Shown here piece by piece: positions 1-6,685 of a stretch of 6,766 bases of DNA. Every line of letters begins with the position of its first letter. The first letter of the stretch is position 1. Made by a program: the position numbers and the translations under genes. Below the pieces are notes generated by a model. That model saw only the letters and a program-made list of their open reading frames with translations. It ran no database searches and was not told where the DNA came from. Location of the stretch: positions 1 to 6,766 of the forward strand of contig JAICMB010000182.1 of assembly GCA_025929455.1 (NCBI GenBank). Reading direction: 5' to 3'. Origin of the DNA: Bryobacteraceae bacterium. Lineage in GTDB: Bacteria; Acidobacteriota; Terriglobia; Bryobacterales; Bryobacteraceae.

Positions 1-588
1 GGCGCGCTGATCGTTATTAGCAAATCGGCGGCGCCGCGCGAGGGCACGGAGGGTTCCGTTGTCGGCCATGTCGGGATCAAGGTCCGCGACCTGCCCGGCG
101 CTGTAGCGAAGGCCGAAGCCGCCGGCCTGCACGTGCACATAACGAGCAACACGCAGCGCATGGTCACCGGCCCCGACGGCGTCCTGGTCGAGTTAACGGC
201 GGACCCATCGCTCGCCACGACCTCGGCGTTCCACCACATCCATTTTTACGTGATGCACGTCAACGAGGTGCGCAACTGGTACGACGACATGTTCGGCGCC
301 GTGCCCGGCCGGCGTGGGCAGTTCAGCGCCGCCGACCTGCCCGGCGTGAACCTGACGTTCGCTCGCAGTGACGTCCCGCTCGCCCCCACTGCCGGCCGCG
401 CGCTCGATCACATCGGCTTCGAGGTCAAGGATATGCAAAGCGACATGCAAAGCCTTTCGCATTATGGCGAAGTCAAAATCGTGCACCCATTCGAGCGACT
501 GCCCGCGCTCGGCATCTCCATCGGCTTCGTGCAGGATCCGTGGGGAACAACGGTCGAGCTTACGGACGGGCTTTACAATCTGAAGTAG
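1..588 (+). CDS. VOC (glyoxalase/dioxygenase-fold) protein, tandem domains, 5' truncated
   Basis: The frame is open from the first base, so the start lies outside the window; the GTG at 133 is an internal codon, not the start. The visible 195 residues carry vicinal-oxygen-chelate beta-alpha-beta-beta-beta modules. The half-domain at about residues 19-68 has H23 (GHVGIKV) and E64 (VLVELT). A complete second domain at about 76-195 has H79 (HHIHFYV), H137 (LDHIGFEV) and E186 (TTVELTDG), the usual 2-His-1-Glu metal triad. The protein is therefore probably two VOC domains, each able to hold a divalent metal. The family includes glyoxalase I, extradiol dioxygenases, epimerases and fosfomycin/bleomycin resistance proteins; nothing here selects one, so no substrate is assigned. 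No signal peptide can be judged. The stop codon TAG shares its last base with the GTG of the next gene, which suggests co-translation. Fold assignment is firm; function is open. Confidence 0.85.
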   Translation, partial: GALIVISKSAAPREGTEGSVVGHVGIKVRDLPGAVAKAEAAGLHVHITSNTQRMVTGPDGVLVELTADPSLATTSAFHHIHFYVMHVNEVRNWYDDMFGAVPGRRGQFSAADLPGVNLTFARSDVPLAPTAGRALDHIGFEVKDMQSDMQSLSHYGEVKIVHPFERLPALGISIGFVQDPWGTTVELTDGLYNLK

Positions 589-746
589 TGAAGGTCACCT
601 TCGGGGGCGCGCTCATCGCTTATGTCGCGCTCGGCATCCTCGCTGGACTTACGCTCGATGGGCCGCTTCGGATCGCGGTCTGGCTGTTACTCGTCGCGCT
701 GGCGGTGAAGACCTGGATCGCCGACCTGAAGCGCCGCCAGCCGTAG
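588..746 (+). CDS. Small two-helix membrane protein (hypothetical)
   Basis: This 52-residue protein is not one I recognise. It starts at a GTG that overlaps the upstream TAG by one base (TAGTG), a typical translational-coupling arrangement. An in-frame GTG at 540 would add only 16 residues read out of frame from the VOC gene, so 588 is preferred. No close Shine-Dalgarno is seen; GGACGGG at 564-570 is 17 bases upstream, consistent with coupling rather than independent initiation. Two hydrophobic stretches, about residues 5-23 (FGGALIAYVALGILAGLTL) and 29-45, are joined by a short DGPLR turn and followed by a basic tail (LKRRQ), which predicts a helical hairpin with the basic C-terminus in the cytoplasm. 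Its role is unknown; it may be a small membrane partner of the VOC protein or simply a passenger in its transcript. Confidence 0.6.
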   Translation: MKVTFGGALIAYVALGILAGLTLDGPLRIAVWLLLVALAVKTWIADLKRRQP

Positions 747-800
747 GAACGCTCGCTTAGCAAGCCCTACAGAGAGCAGCGGCGGGCTGAGCCTCACGGT

Positions 801-2480
801 CTACTCGTCTGTGACACAGCCTTCGCTGGCGGGCTTCACGAGGCGGATGTACTTCGCCAAGGCGCCGCGGCTTGCTTTGAACGGCGGCATGGTCCATTCC
901 TGACGGCGGCGGTCCAACTCGTTATCGGCGATGTCCATGTCAATACGGTTGCGCTCGGCGTCGATGGTGATGCGGTCGCCGGTTCGTACCAGGGCGATCG
1001 GTCCGCCCTCCTGCGCCTCCGGCGTGACGTGCCCTACGATGAAGCCGTGCGAGCCACCGGAAAAACGGCCGTCCGTAATCAGCGCGACGTCCTTGCCGAG
1101 GCCCGCACCCATGATGGCGGACGTGGGGGTTAGCATCTCCGGCATTCCGGGGCCGCCTTTGGGCCCCTCGTAGCGGATGACGATCACATCGCCCTTACCG
1201 ATTTCGCCGCGTTCCAAGCCTTCGAGCATATGCTCTTCGGAGTTGTACACCCGCGCCGTGCCCGCGAACCGCTGCCCCTCTTTCCCGGTAATTTTCGCGA
1301 CCGCGCCGTCGGGCGCCAGATTGCCACGCAAAATCCGGATATGCCCGGATTTCTTAATGGGATTGCGCAGGGGATGCACGATCTCCTGCCCCGCGCTCAA
1401 CGGCGGTGCTTCTGCGAGATTCCCGGCCACCGTTTTACCCGTCACGGTCATGAGGTCGCCGCGGATCATGCCCGCCTCCAGCAGCATCTTCATGACGGCC
1501 GGAATGCCGCCGGCCTGCTGCAAATCCTCCATGAGGTAGCGTCCGCTGGGCTTGAAATCCGCGAGCAGCGGCGTGCGGTCGCTGACCGCTTGAAAATCGT
1601 CGATCGTTAACGGAACCCCGACCGACCGCGCCATCGCGATCAGGTGCAAAACCGCGTTGGTGGACCCGCCCAGCACCGTGATCAATACCATCGCGTTTTC
1701 AAAGGCCGGCCGCGTCATGATGTCGCGCGGCTTGATATCGCGCTCCAGGAGCAGCTTAATCGCCGCCCCCGCACGAAAGCACTCGTCCAGTTTCGCCGGG
1801 TCCTCGGCGGGCGTGGAGGAACTGTAGGGCAGCGCCATGCCCATAGCCTCAATGGCGGAGGCCATGGTGTTGGCCGTGTACATGCCGCCGCAGGCTCCCG
1901 GCCCGGGGCAGGAGTGCCGCACGATGTCGCAGCGCTCCGCCTCGTCTATGTTGCCGGCGATGAACTCGCCGTAGCTTTGAAAGGCCGATATCACGTCGAG
2001 CTTCTGATGGTCGCGATGCCCCGCGCGGATAGTCCCGCCATAGACCATCAGCGCCGGCCGGTTCAGCCGCCCCATGGCGATGAGGCACCCCGGCATGTTC
2101 TTGTCGCACCCGGGAATGGAGATGTTCGCGTCGTACCACTGCGCCGACATGACGGTCTCGATCGAATCCGCGATCAGGTCGCGCGACTGCAGCGAAAAGC
2201 TCATGCCATCCGTTCCCATGGAGATGCCGTCGCTGACGCCGATGGTATTGAAGCGGAACGCCGTAAGGCCGCTCGCCTGCACGCCCTCCTTCACCCGCTC
2301 GGCCAGGCTGAGCAGGTGCATGTTGCACGGGTTGCCTTCGAACCAGACGCTCGAAATGCCAACTTGCGGCTTTTTCATGTCTTCGTCCTTCAGGCCGGTG
2401 GCATACAGCATGGCCTGGGACGCACCTTGGCTCTTGGGCTCCGTGATTCGGGAACTATACTTATTGGGTTCGGAAGACAT
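801..2480 (-). CDS. ilvD: Dihydroxy-acid dehydratase
   Basis: IlvD dehydrates 2,3-dihydroxy-3-methylbutanoate to 2-oxoisovalerate and the methylpentanoate analogue to 2-oxo-3-methylvalerate, the third step of valine and isoleucine synthesis (2-oxoisovalerate also feeds leucine and pantothenate). It is a cytoplasmic Fe-S and Mg-dependent enzyme. The 559 residues match the family's full length. Cluster ligands are C52 (NPCNMH), C125 (in the signature CDKNMPGC) and C197 (PGPGACGG). K127 sits in the CDK motif, where the family carries a carbamylated, metal-binding lysine. The second signature [11 protein letters not shown] is at about 467-477, with S474 as the likely catalytic serine. Cluster type ([2Fe-2S] or [4Fe-4S]) cannot be read from this. 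The ATG at 2480 gives the expected N-terminus, although no clear Shine-Dalgarno precedes it. It stands alone, convergent with the 52-residue gene (54 bp gap) and divergent from the receptor; no other ilv or leu gene is in the window. Confidence 0.97.
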   Translation of the reverse strand: MSSEPNKYSSRITEPKSQGASQAMLYATGLKDEDMKKPQVGISSVWFEGNPCNMHLLSLAERVKEGVQASGLTAFRFNTIGVSDGISMGTDGMSFSLQSRDLIADSIETVMSAQWYDANISIPGCDKNMPGCLIAMGRLNRPALMVYGGTIRAGHRDHQKLDVISAFQSYGEFIAGNIDEAERCDIVRHSCPGPGACGGMYTANTMASAIEAMGMALPYSSSTPAEDPAKLDECFRAGAAIKLLLERDIKPRDIMTRPAFENAMVLITVLGGSTNAVLHLIAMARSVGVPLTIDDFQAVSDRTPLLADFKPSGRYLMEDLQQAGGIPAVMKMLLEAGMIRGDLMTVTGKTVAGNLAEAPPLSAGQEIVHPLRNPIKKSGHIRILRGNLAPDGAVAKITGKEGQRFAGTARVYNSEEHMLEGLERGEIGKGDVIVIRYEGPKGGPGMPEMLTPTSAIMGAGLGKDVALITDGRFSGGSHGFIVGHVTPEAQEGGPIALVRTGDRITIDAERNRIDMDIADNELDRRRQEWTMPPFKASRGALAKYIRLVKPASEGCVTDE

Positions 2481-2501
2481 AGTCTGCGGGTTGAACTAAG
2501 T

Positions 2502-2507
2502 AGCATA
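2502..2507 (-). promoter_or_regulatory. Possible extended -10 box for ilvD
   Basis: Read on the minus strand this is TATGCT preceded by TGC, fitting the extended -10 pattern TGnTATnnT. It would start transcription about 15 bases before the ilvD ATG, giving a very short leader. No good -35 box accompanies it, and an upstream promoter is equally possible, so this is a weak call. Confidence 0.2.
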
Positions 2508-2528
2508 GCACCACGGCGCGCGGCACTA

Positions 2529-2556
2529 CTCTCCCACCGTACCCCGGCGGGGAGAG
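2529..2556. repeat. 7-bp inverted repeat (stem-loop) upstream of ilvD
   Basis: CTCTCCC at 2529-2535 pairs with GGGAGAG at 2550-2556 around a 14-base centre that itself holds CCG/CGG. It lies 49-76 bases upstream of the ilvD start. No T-run follows on either strand, so it is not an intrinsic terminator. It could be a leader hairpin if ilvD transcription begins further upstream, or a chance structure. Confidence 0.4.
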
Positions 2557-2677
2557 AAGGCTCAAAACAAACGCTAACGCGCGGCACCCACCGTTTCACG
2601 CCCACAACAATTGCGTGTAACGCACCTCAAAACCGCATGTACGTTGCTGAAATCGCAGGTAACAGTCCGCTTTGGCG

Positions 2678-2705
2678 TTGCGGTAACGGGAATAACCTAT
2701 AAATA
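2678..2705 (+). promoter_or_regulatory. Possible sigma70-like promoter of the receptor gene
   Basis: TTGCGG (2678-2683) and TAAATA (2700-2705) are separated by 16 bases, in the most AT-rich part of the intergenic region. TATAAA at 2698-2703 is an alternative -10. Transcription would begin near 2712, leaving a leader of about 60 bases that contains the CTCAAGGCTTGAG palindrome. This is pattern matching against a generic consensus only. Confidence 0.3.
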
Positions 2706-2732
2706 CTATTGATGCGCGTTTAAAATAGAGCT

Positions 2733-2745
2733 CTCAAGGCTTGAG
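2733..2745. repeat. 13-base palindrome in the receptor leader
   Basis: CTCAAG-G-CTTGAG is a perfect 6-bp inverted repeat around one central base, ending 27 bases before the receptor ATG and 14 bases before its Shine-Dalgarno. Its position suits a dimeric-regulator operator. With a 1-base centre it would make a poor RNA hairpin. No second copy is seen in the window. Confidence 0.4.
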
Positions 2746-2759
2746 GTTAAGTACAGTTT

Positions 2760-2768
2760 GGGGGAAAG
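2760..2768 (+). promoter_or_regulatory. Ribosome binding site deciding the receptor start
   Basis: GGGGGAAAG is the only purine-rich, anti-16S-like run here. Its G-run ends 8 bases before the ATG at 2773, a normal spacing. The in-frame TTG at 2758 overlaps this run and so cannot be served by it, which argues for the ATG. Confidence 0.6.
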
Positions 2769-2772
2769 TTCA

Positions 2773-5700
2773 ATGTCACATACGCTAGGATCCGCTAGGA
2801 TCCTTCTGTCTCGCGCCGGCCTCGCGAGCGCACTGCTGGCATTCCTGTTCTGCGGTTGGATGCTCTCCGCCCAGAACGCCACTGGCTCGATTAGTGGCAC
2901 GGTCGCCGACGCGAGCGGCGCCGTGATTCCGAATGCCAAAGTCACGCTCACGGACCAGGCTACGAATACCAAGCGGGATACGGTGTCGAACGGCTCCGGG
3001 TATTTCCATTTTGCGGCGGTCCCGCCGGCCACCTACACGCTGAACGTGTCCGCCGATGGCTTCCGAACCTGGGAGGCGCGCAATATGACGCTGACCCAGG
3101 GCAACAACGTCAACGTCCCGAACATCTCGATGCAGATCGGGACCGCCACGCAGGAGATCAACGTCGTGGCGTCCGACGAGGTAGTCGTGCCGACCGATAC
3201 CGGCCAGGTGAGCCACACGCTCAATGAGCACATGGTGACGGAACTGGCCATTCAGGGCCGCGACGCCGCCGAGCTCATGAAAATCATGCCTGGCATGGGC
3301 ATGGCCGGCGGACTCAGCCAGAGCATGTTCAGCAGTCTGACGACACAAAGCAACACCGGACCCATCGGCACGTTTTCGGCGCAGGGCACGCAGCCCTATG
3401 GCGCGCTGACGATGACGGTGGACGGCGCCAACCTGCTGGACCCGGGCAATCAGGGCACCCAGACCGCCAACATCAATCAGAACCAGATCCAGGAGGTCAC
3501 GCTGCTGACGTCCGCCTACGGCGCGGAATTCGCAAAGGGCCCGGTTACGTTCCAGGCGATCGGTAAGAGCGGATCGAGCCAGTTCCACGGCAGCGCGTAC
3601 CTTTATGCCCGCAACGGTGTTTTCAACTCCACCGACTCCTATTTCAAATCCAACAACGTGTCCAAGCCCGACGATTCCTACTACTACCCGGGCGGCGACA
3701 TCGGCGGGCCGGTGATCATTCCAAAAGTCAATTTCAACCGCAACCACGACAAGCTGTTCTTCTACGCGGCGTACGAGTATATGGATCAGCATCCGCAGGG
3801 CCAGATTCTGCAGCGCTTTATCCCGACGGAGGAAATGATCAACGGCAACTTCAGCCCCGCGTACCTGGCCAGTCTCGGACCGAATTTCCGGAACGGCACC
3901 TTCGGCAATAACGGCGTCGCACCGTGCAACAATACTTGCACCGAGGGCGCGACTTTCCCGGGCGGAATCATTCCGAAGAGTATGATCGATCCCAACTCGG
4001 TCGCGCTCTGGAAGACCTTCCCGAAGCCGAACATCGATCCGAACTCGAATCCCATCGGCGCGAATTATCAGACCGTCTTAAACCTGCCGGTCAACCGCTG
4101 GGAACTGCGTCTTCGGGGCGACTACAACATCAGCGACCGGACGAAGGTGTTTTTCTCCTGGAACCGCCAGAATGAGCTCGATCAGAATCCGATCAACATC
4201 TGGTGGGGCACCGGCAACGATCTGCCCTACCCGTCGACGATGCCCGCGAATCAGGTTTCCGAGATCTACAGCGCGAACGTGACGCACGTGTTCTCGCCCA
4301 CCCTGACCAACGAGTTCGTATTCGCCGAAGCGACGTTCCTGAACCCGATCGGGCTGGCGAACCCGTCGGCCGTGGATCCGGCGAAGGTCGGCTTCAGCAT
4401 GGTCGGTCTGTTCCCGGACAAGTACCTGCCGCAGATTCCCAACACGCTGAGTTGGAGCAAGGCCGTTCCGGGCTACTTTGCGCCGACCTTCGGCCAGGGC
4501 TTCCAGGGGCAGGATTTCGGTAAGTACTCGCAGACTCCGAACATCTCCGACAACATCACCAAAGTGGCCGGTACGCACACGCTGAAGTTCGGCGTGTACT
4601 GGGATTTTGCCAGGAACCTGCAAGCGGGCAGCAACTTCCAGAACCCGCCGCAAGGCACCGTTGAATTTGAAACCTACGGCGCTAATACCACCGGAAACGG
4701 CGCGGCGGATTTCGCGACGGGCCGCAACGCCGGTCTGTTGCAGTCCTCCGCATCTCCGGTGCAGGACATTCGCTATTACCAATACTCCTGGTTTGCGAAC
4801 GATCAGTGGAAGTTGAACCGCCGATTGACTCTCACACTGGGCGTCCGCGCGGAGCACCTGGGCAACTGGGTTCCCACCGGCAATCTGGGACTCGCGGTCT
4901 GGAATCCTGCTACCTACGACAATACGTCCAACGCGCCCGCCTGGACAGGTCTGCTGTGGCACGGCATCGATTCCAAGATCCCGAAATCGGGTTTCCCGTC
5001 GAAGCTCTTTTACTTTGAGCCCCGTTTCGGTGCGGCGTACGACCTGTTCGGAACGGGTAACACGGTGTTGCGCGGCGGCTTCGGCGTCTACCGCTATCAG
5101 GCTTCCGGCAACAACATCGCGAATACCAACTACAATGCGCCGCTCGGCATTGCGACCGAAGCGACGACATGGAACTGCTGTATCGGGTACCAATCGTTCA
5201 ACCAGTTCTCACCTTCGCTCGGACCCGCGGGGCTGGGCAGCGCCATTAACGGCGTGCAACAGGAAGGCGATGGGCGGGTCCCGTACACCATGACGTACAA
5301 CTTCACGATCTCGCAGCGTGCGCCGTGGAGATCGCTCGTCGAGCTGCAGTACTCCGGAAGCATGAGCCGTGATCAGATTCTGGACGGTACGCTTTCGGAT
5401 CAGAACCTGATTCCGCTGGGCGCGTTCTACCGGCCCGATCCGCTGACCGGGGTAGTTAACGACCCGTTCAGCTCGGGCTTCCCGACGAACGACTACTATC
5501 CGTTGCACAACTACACGAACATCCAATTGTTCACCCACGGCGGCTATTCCAACTACAACGCGTTCATCGCGACGTGGCAGAAGCAGACCGGCCGTGCGAC
5601 CTTCACGATGAATTACACCTTTAGCAAAGTGCTCGGCACGCGCGACGGCCAGACGTTCAACGGCAACCAGGCCGGCGCCGCCGAATACTCGTACAACCTT

Positions 5701-6366
5701 GGCGCCAACTACGGCGTCCTGGCGTACGACCACACGCACATCTTCAACGCCGCATATGTCGTCAACCTGCCCAGTCCTGTCCACGGCAACGCTTTCGCCG
5801 CGGGCGTGGTGAACGGCTGGGAGTTCTCCGGCATCACGCAATGGCAAAGCGGTCCGCCGCTGCAGACGCTCACGGGCGCCAACAGCAACGCGGCGTTAAA
5901 CGCCACCTACGGCAACGTCCCGGCCGGCCCGGTCAGCAACCAGACCTATCTGGGCACCAACTCCACTCCGCTGATTCCGGTGCTGGTCTGCAACCCGAAC
6001 TCCGGCCTGAAGTCGGGCCAGTACTTTAATCCCTCGTGTTTCGCGCCCCCGGCGCCGGGCCAGGTTGGAAATGTCATTTGGCCCTACATCAAGGGTCCGG
6101 CGTTCTTCAACAGCGATCTGTCGCTGTACAAGAACTTCAGCATCAGGGAGAAGCAGAAGATTCAACTGCGGTTTGAAGCCTTCAACTTCCTGAATCACCC
6201 GCTGCCGGAATTCAACGCCACCGGGAACAACGCCGACATACAGTTACGGTTCTCGGACAACAACGGGAACCTGACGCAGACCAACCAAAACGCGAATACC
6301 AACGGCACGCCGCTGTACACGGTCAACCGCCGTGTCATCGAGTTTGCGGTTCGGTACAACTTCTAA
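2773..6366 (+). CDS. Oar-like TonB-dependent outer-membrane receptor with carboxypeptidase-regulatory-like domain
   Basis: This 1197-residue protein is a TonB-dependent outer-membrane transporter of the Oar-like type, taking up an unidentified large or scarce substrate using TonB-ExbBD energy. The ATG at 2773 gives a signal peptide: basic region to about residue 14, hydrophobic core about 18-30, likely cleavage after A33 (LSA|Q). C27 lies in the core without a lipobox, so it is not a lipoprotein. Residues about 38-122 form the carboxypeptidase-regulatory-like beta-sandwich (GSISGTVADASGAVIPNAKV, GYFHFAAVPPATYTL). QEINVVA near 127-133 is a possible TonB-box region. The plug spans roughly 135-265, and the barrel begins near KSGSSQFHGSAYLYARNG, followed by IGGPVIIP and KLFFYAAYE, motifs usual in this family. 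It ends RVIEFAVRYNF, with the terminal aromatic recognised by the BAM machinery. The mature chain has six cysteines in close pairs (385/389, 802/803, 1073/1089). No SusD, sigma/anti-sigma pair or hydrolase is adjacent, so the substrate is unknown. It appears monocistronic. Confidence 0.93.
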   Translation: MSHTLGSARILLSRAGLASALLAFLFCGWMLSAQNATGSISGTVADASGAVIPNAKVTLTDQATNTKRDTVSNGSGYFHFAAVPPATYTLNVSADGFRTWEARNMTLTQGNNVNVPNISMQIGTATQEINVVASDEVVVPTDTGQVSHTLNEHMVTELAIQGRDAAELMKIMPGMGMAGGLSQSMFSSLTTQSNTGPIGTFSAQGTQPYGALTMTVDGANLLDPGNQGTQTANINQNQIQEVTLLTSAYGAEFAKGPVTFQAIGKSGSSQFHGSAYLYARNGVFNSTDSYFKSNNVSKPDDSYYYPGGDIGGPVIIPKVNFNRNHDKLFFYAAYEYMDQHPQGQILQRFIPTEEMINGNFSPAYLASLGPNFRNGTFGNNGVAPCNNTCTEGATFPGGIIPKSMIDPNSVALWKTFPKPNIDPNSNPIGANYQTVLNLPVNRWELRLRGDYNISDRTKVFFSWNRQNELDQNPINIWWGTGNDLPYPSTMPANQVSEIYSANVTHVFSPTLTNEFVFAEATFLNPIGLANPSAVDPAKVGFSMVGLFPDKYLPQIPNTLSWSKAVPGYFAPTFGQGFQGQDFGKYSQTPNISDNITKVAGTHTLKFGVYWDFARNLQAGSNFQNPPQGTVEFETYGANTTGNGAADFATGRNAGLLQSSASPVQDIRYYQYSWFANDQWKLNRRLTLTLGVRAEHLGNWVPTGNLGLAVWNPATYDNTSNAPAWTGLLWHGIDSKIPKSGFPSKLFYFEPRFGAAYDLFGTGNTVLRGGFGVYRYQASGNNIANTNYNAPLGIATEATTWNCCIGYQSFNQFSPSLGPAGLGSAINGVQQEGDGRVPYTMTYNFTISQRAPWRSLVELQYSGSMSRDQILDGTLSDQNLIPLGAFYRPDPLTGVVNDPFSSGFPTNDYYPLHNYTNIQLFTHGGYSNYNAFIATWQKQTGRATFTMNYTFSKVLGTRDGQTFNGNQAGAAEYSYNLGANYGVLAYDHTHIFNAAYVVNLPSPVHGNAFAAGVVNGWEFSGITQWQSGPPLQTLTGANSNAALNATYGNVPAGPVSNQTYLGTNSTPLIPVLVCNPNSGLKSGQYFNPSCFAPPAPGQVGNVIWPYIKGPAFFNSDLSLYKNFSIREKQKIQLRFEAFNFLNHPLPEFNATGNNADIQLRFSDNNGNLTQTNQNANTNGTPLYTVNRRVIEFAVRYNF
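2784..2803 (+). repeat. Perfect 10-bp tandem duplication in the signal-peptide coding region
   Basis: GCTAGGATCC occurs twice head to tail inside codons 4-11 of the receptor. Because 10 is not a multiple of three, the two copies are read in different frames, and gain or loss of one unit would shift the reading frame. The current two-copy state keeps the long receptor frame open. Confidence 0.75.
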
Positions 6367-6395
6367 CGCTGTAAGCGATATCGGTTCATTTCAGA

Positions 6396-6428
6396 GGGGC
6401 GGCTTTCGAGCCGCCCCGTTTCTTTTTT
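6396..6428 (+). terminator. Intrinsic terminator of the receptor gene
   Basis: GGGGCGGCT (6396-6404) and AGCCGCCCC (6409-6417) form a perfect 9-bp stem closed by a TTCG tetraloop. It is followed by GTTTC and six T residues (6423-6428). The hairpin starts 29 bases after the receptor stop, so it most likely ends a monocistronic transcript. Confidence 0.93.
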
Positions 6429-6510
6429 ACGGAGTTGCGCGTTTTTCGCTCGCAGCTATGCTGGCGTGTATTACACCTTGCTAAATTCTTTGCCACGCGC
6501 GCAGATTCCG

Positions 6511-6560
6511 CCGTGGGGCAGGCGTCCACGCCTGCAGCGGGTCTCGAGACCCGCTTCGTC
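6511..6560 (+). repeat. Double-hairpin palindromic repeat, copy A
   Basis: The unit reads GTGGGGCAGG (6513-6522), a first hairpin GCAGGCGT/ACGCCTGC (6518-6525 with 6528-6535), a second perfect palindrome GCGGGTCTCGAGACCCGC (6537-6554; extended by an A-T pair to 6536-6555), then CTTCGTC (6554-6560). The layout resembles REP/BIME-type extragenic elements, and a second diverged copy lies 88 bp downstream. Confidence 0.7.
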
Positions 6561-6598
6561 GCTGTTGCACGATAACGCTTCGGTTACGGCTCCGTTGC

Positions 6599-6647
6599 CC
6601 TGTGGGGCAGGTTGTCAACCCACCCGATTGTTAATCGGCCTTCGTCC
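6599..6647 (+). repeat. Double-hairpin palindromic repeat, copy B (diverged)
   Basis: This copy shares the leading GTGGGGCAGG (6602-6611) and the trailing CTTCGTC (6640-6646) with copy A at nearly the same spacing. The interior differs but keeps its palindromic character: GGTT/AACC (6610-6613 with 6617-6620), then CCGATT/AATCGG with a GTT loop (6624-6638). Conserved flanks plus changed but still self-complementary arms suggest that the folded form matters. Confidence 0.6.
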
Positions 6648-6670
6648 CCGAAACGATCGCTTCCTGTAGC

Positions 6671-6685
6671 GGACGAAGCGGGTCT
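6671..6685 (-). repeat. Partial inverted copy of the palindromic repeat
   Basis: GACGAAGCGGGTCT (6672-6685) is the exact reverse complement of 6547-6560 in copy A (14 of 14 bases). GGACGAAG (6671-6678) is also the reverse complement of CTTCGTCC in copy B (6640-6647), so B and this segment can form an 8-bp stem with a 23-base loop. The rest of the unit is not recognisable here. Confidence 0.6.

Larger units (their letters stand above)
2481..2772. other. Divergent intergenic region between ilvD and the TonB-dependent receptor
   Basis: About 290 bp without a convincing gene must hold the promoters of both divergent genes. It is less GC-rich toward the receptor (2691-2730), as expected for a promoter. 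It contains a 7-bp stem at 2529-2556, a T-box-like string at 2580-2593 (minus strand), a 13-base palindrome at 2733-2745 and the receptor's Shine-Dalgarno at 2760-2768. An open frame running antisense across ilvD into this region has no protein-like character. Confidence 0.6.

Noticed and set aside
763..788. AGCCC/GGGCT pairing in the convergent gap, as a possible terminator
   Set aside because: Only 5 bp with a 16-base loop and no T-run on either strand; too weak to call.
1644..2702. Long plus-strand open frame (352 codons) across ilvD and the intergenic region
   Set aside because: It is antisense to a certain ilvD, is rich in Arg/His/Gly/Ala as expected from reading a GC-rich gene backwards, and has no recognisable domain.
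2758..2772. TTG at 2758 as the receptor start (1202 residues)
   Set aside because: It overlaps the G-rich Shine-Dalgarno that serves the ATG at 2773, and the ATG gives a normal signal peptide.
2854..2874. Cysteine in the signal peptide (C27) as a lipoprotein lipobox
   Set aside because: The preceding residues FLF do not fit the lipobox, and a good signal peptidase I site (LSA|Q) follows.
2785..3792. Minus-strand open frame of 335 codons inside the receptor
   Set aside because: Shadow of the receptor gene; the composition (Val, Arg, His, Gly runs) is typical of antisense GC-rich frames and no family is recognisable.
4078..5193. Minus-strand open frame of 371 codons inside the receptor
   Set aside because: Antisense to barrel-coding sequence with the same artefactual composition; no ribosome binding site or family signature.
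6466..6669. 67-codon open frame after the terminator
   Set aside because: Its sequence is essentially the translated palindromic repeats (WGRRPRLQ, GAGCQP), a pattern produced by repeats rather than by a selected protein.
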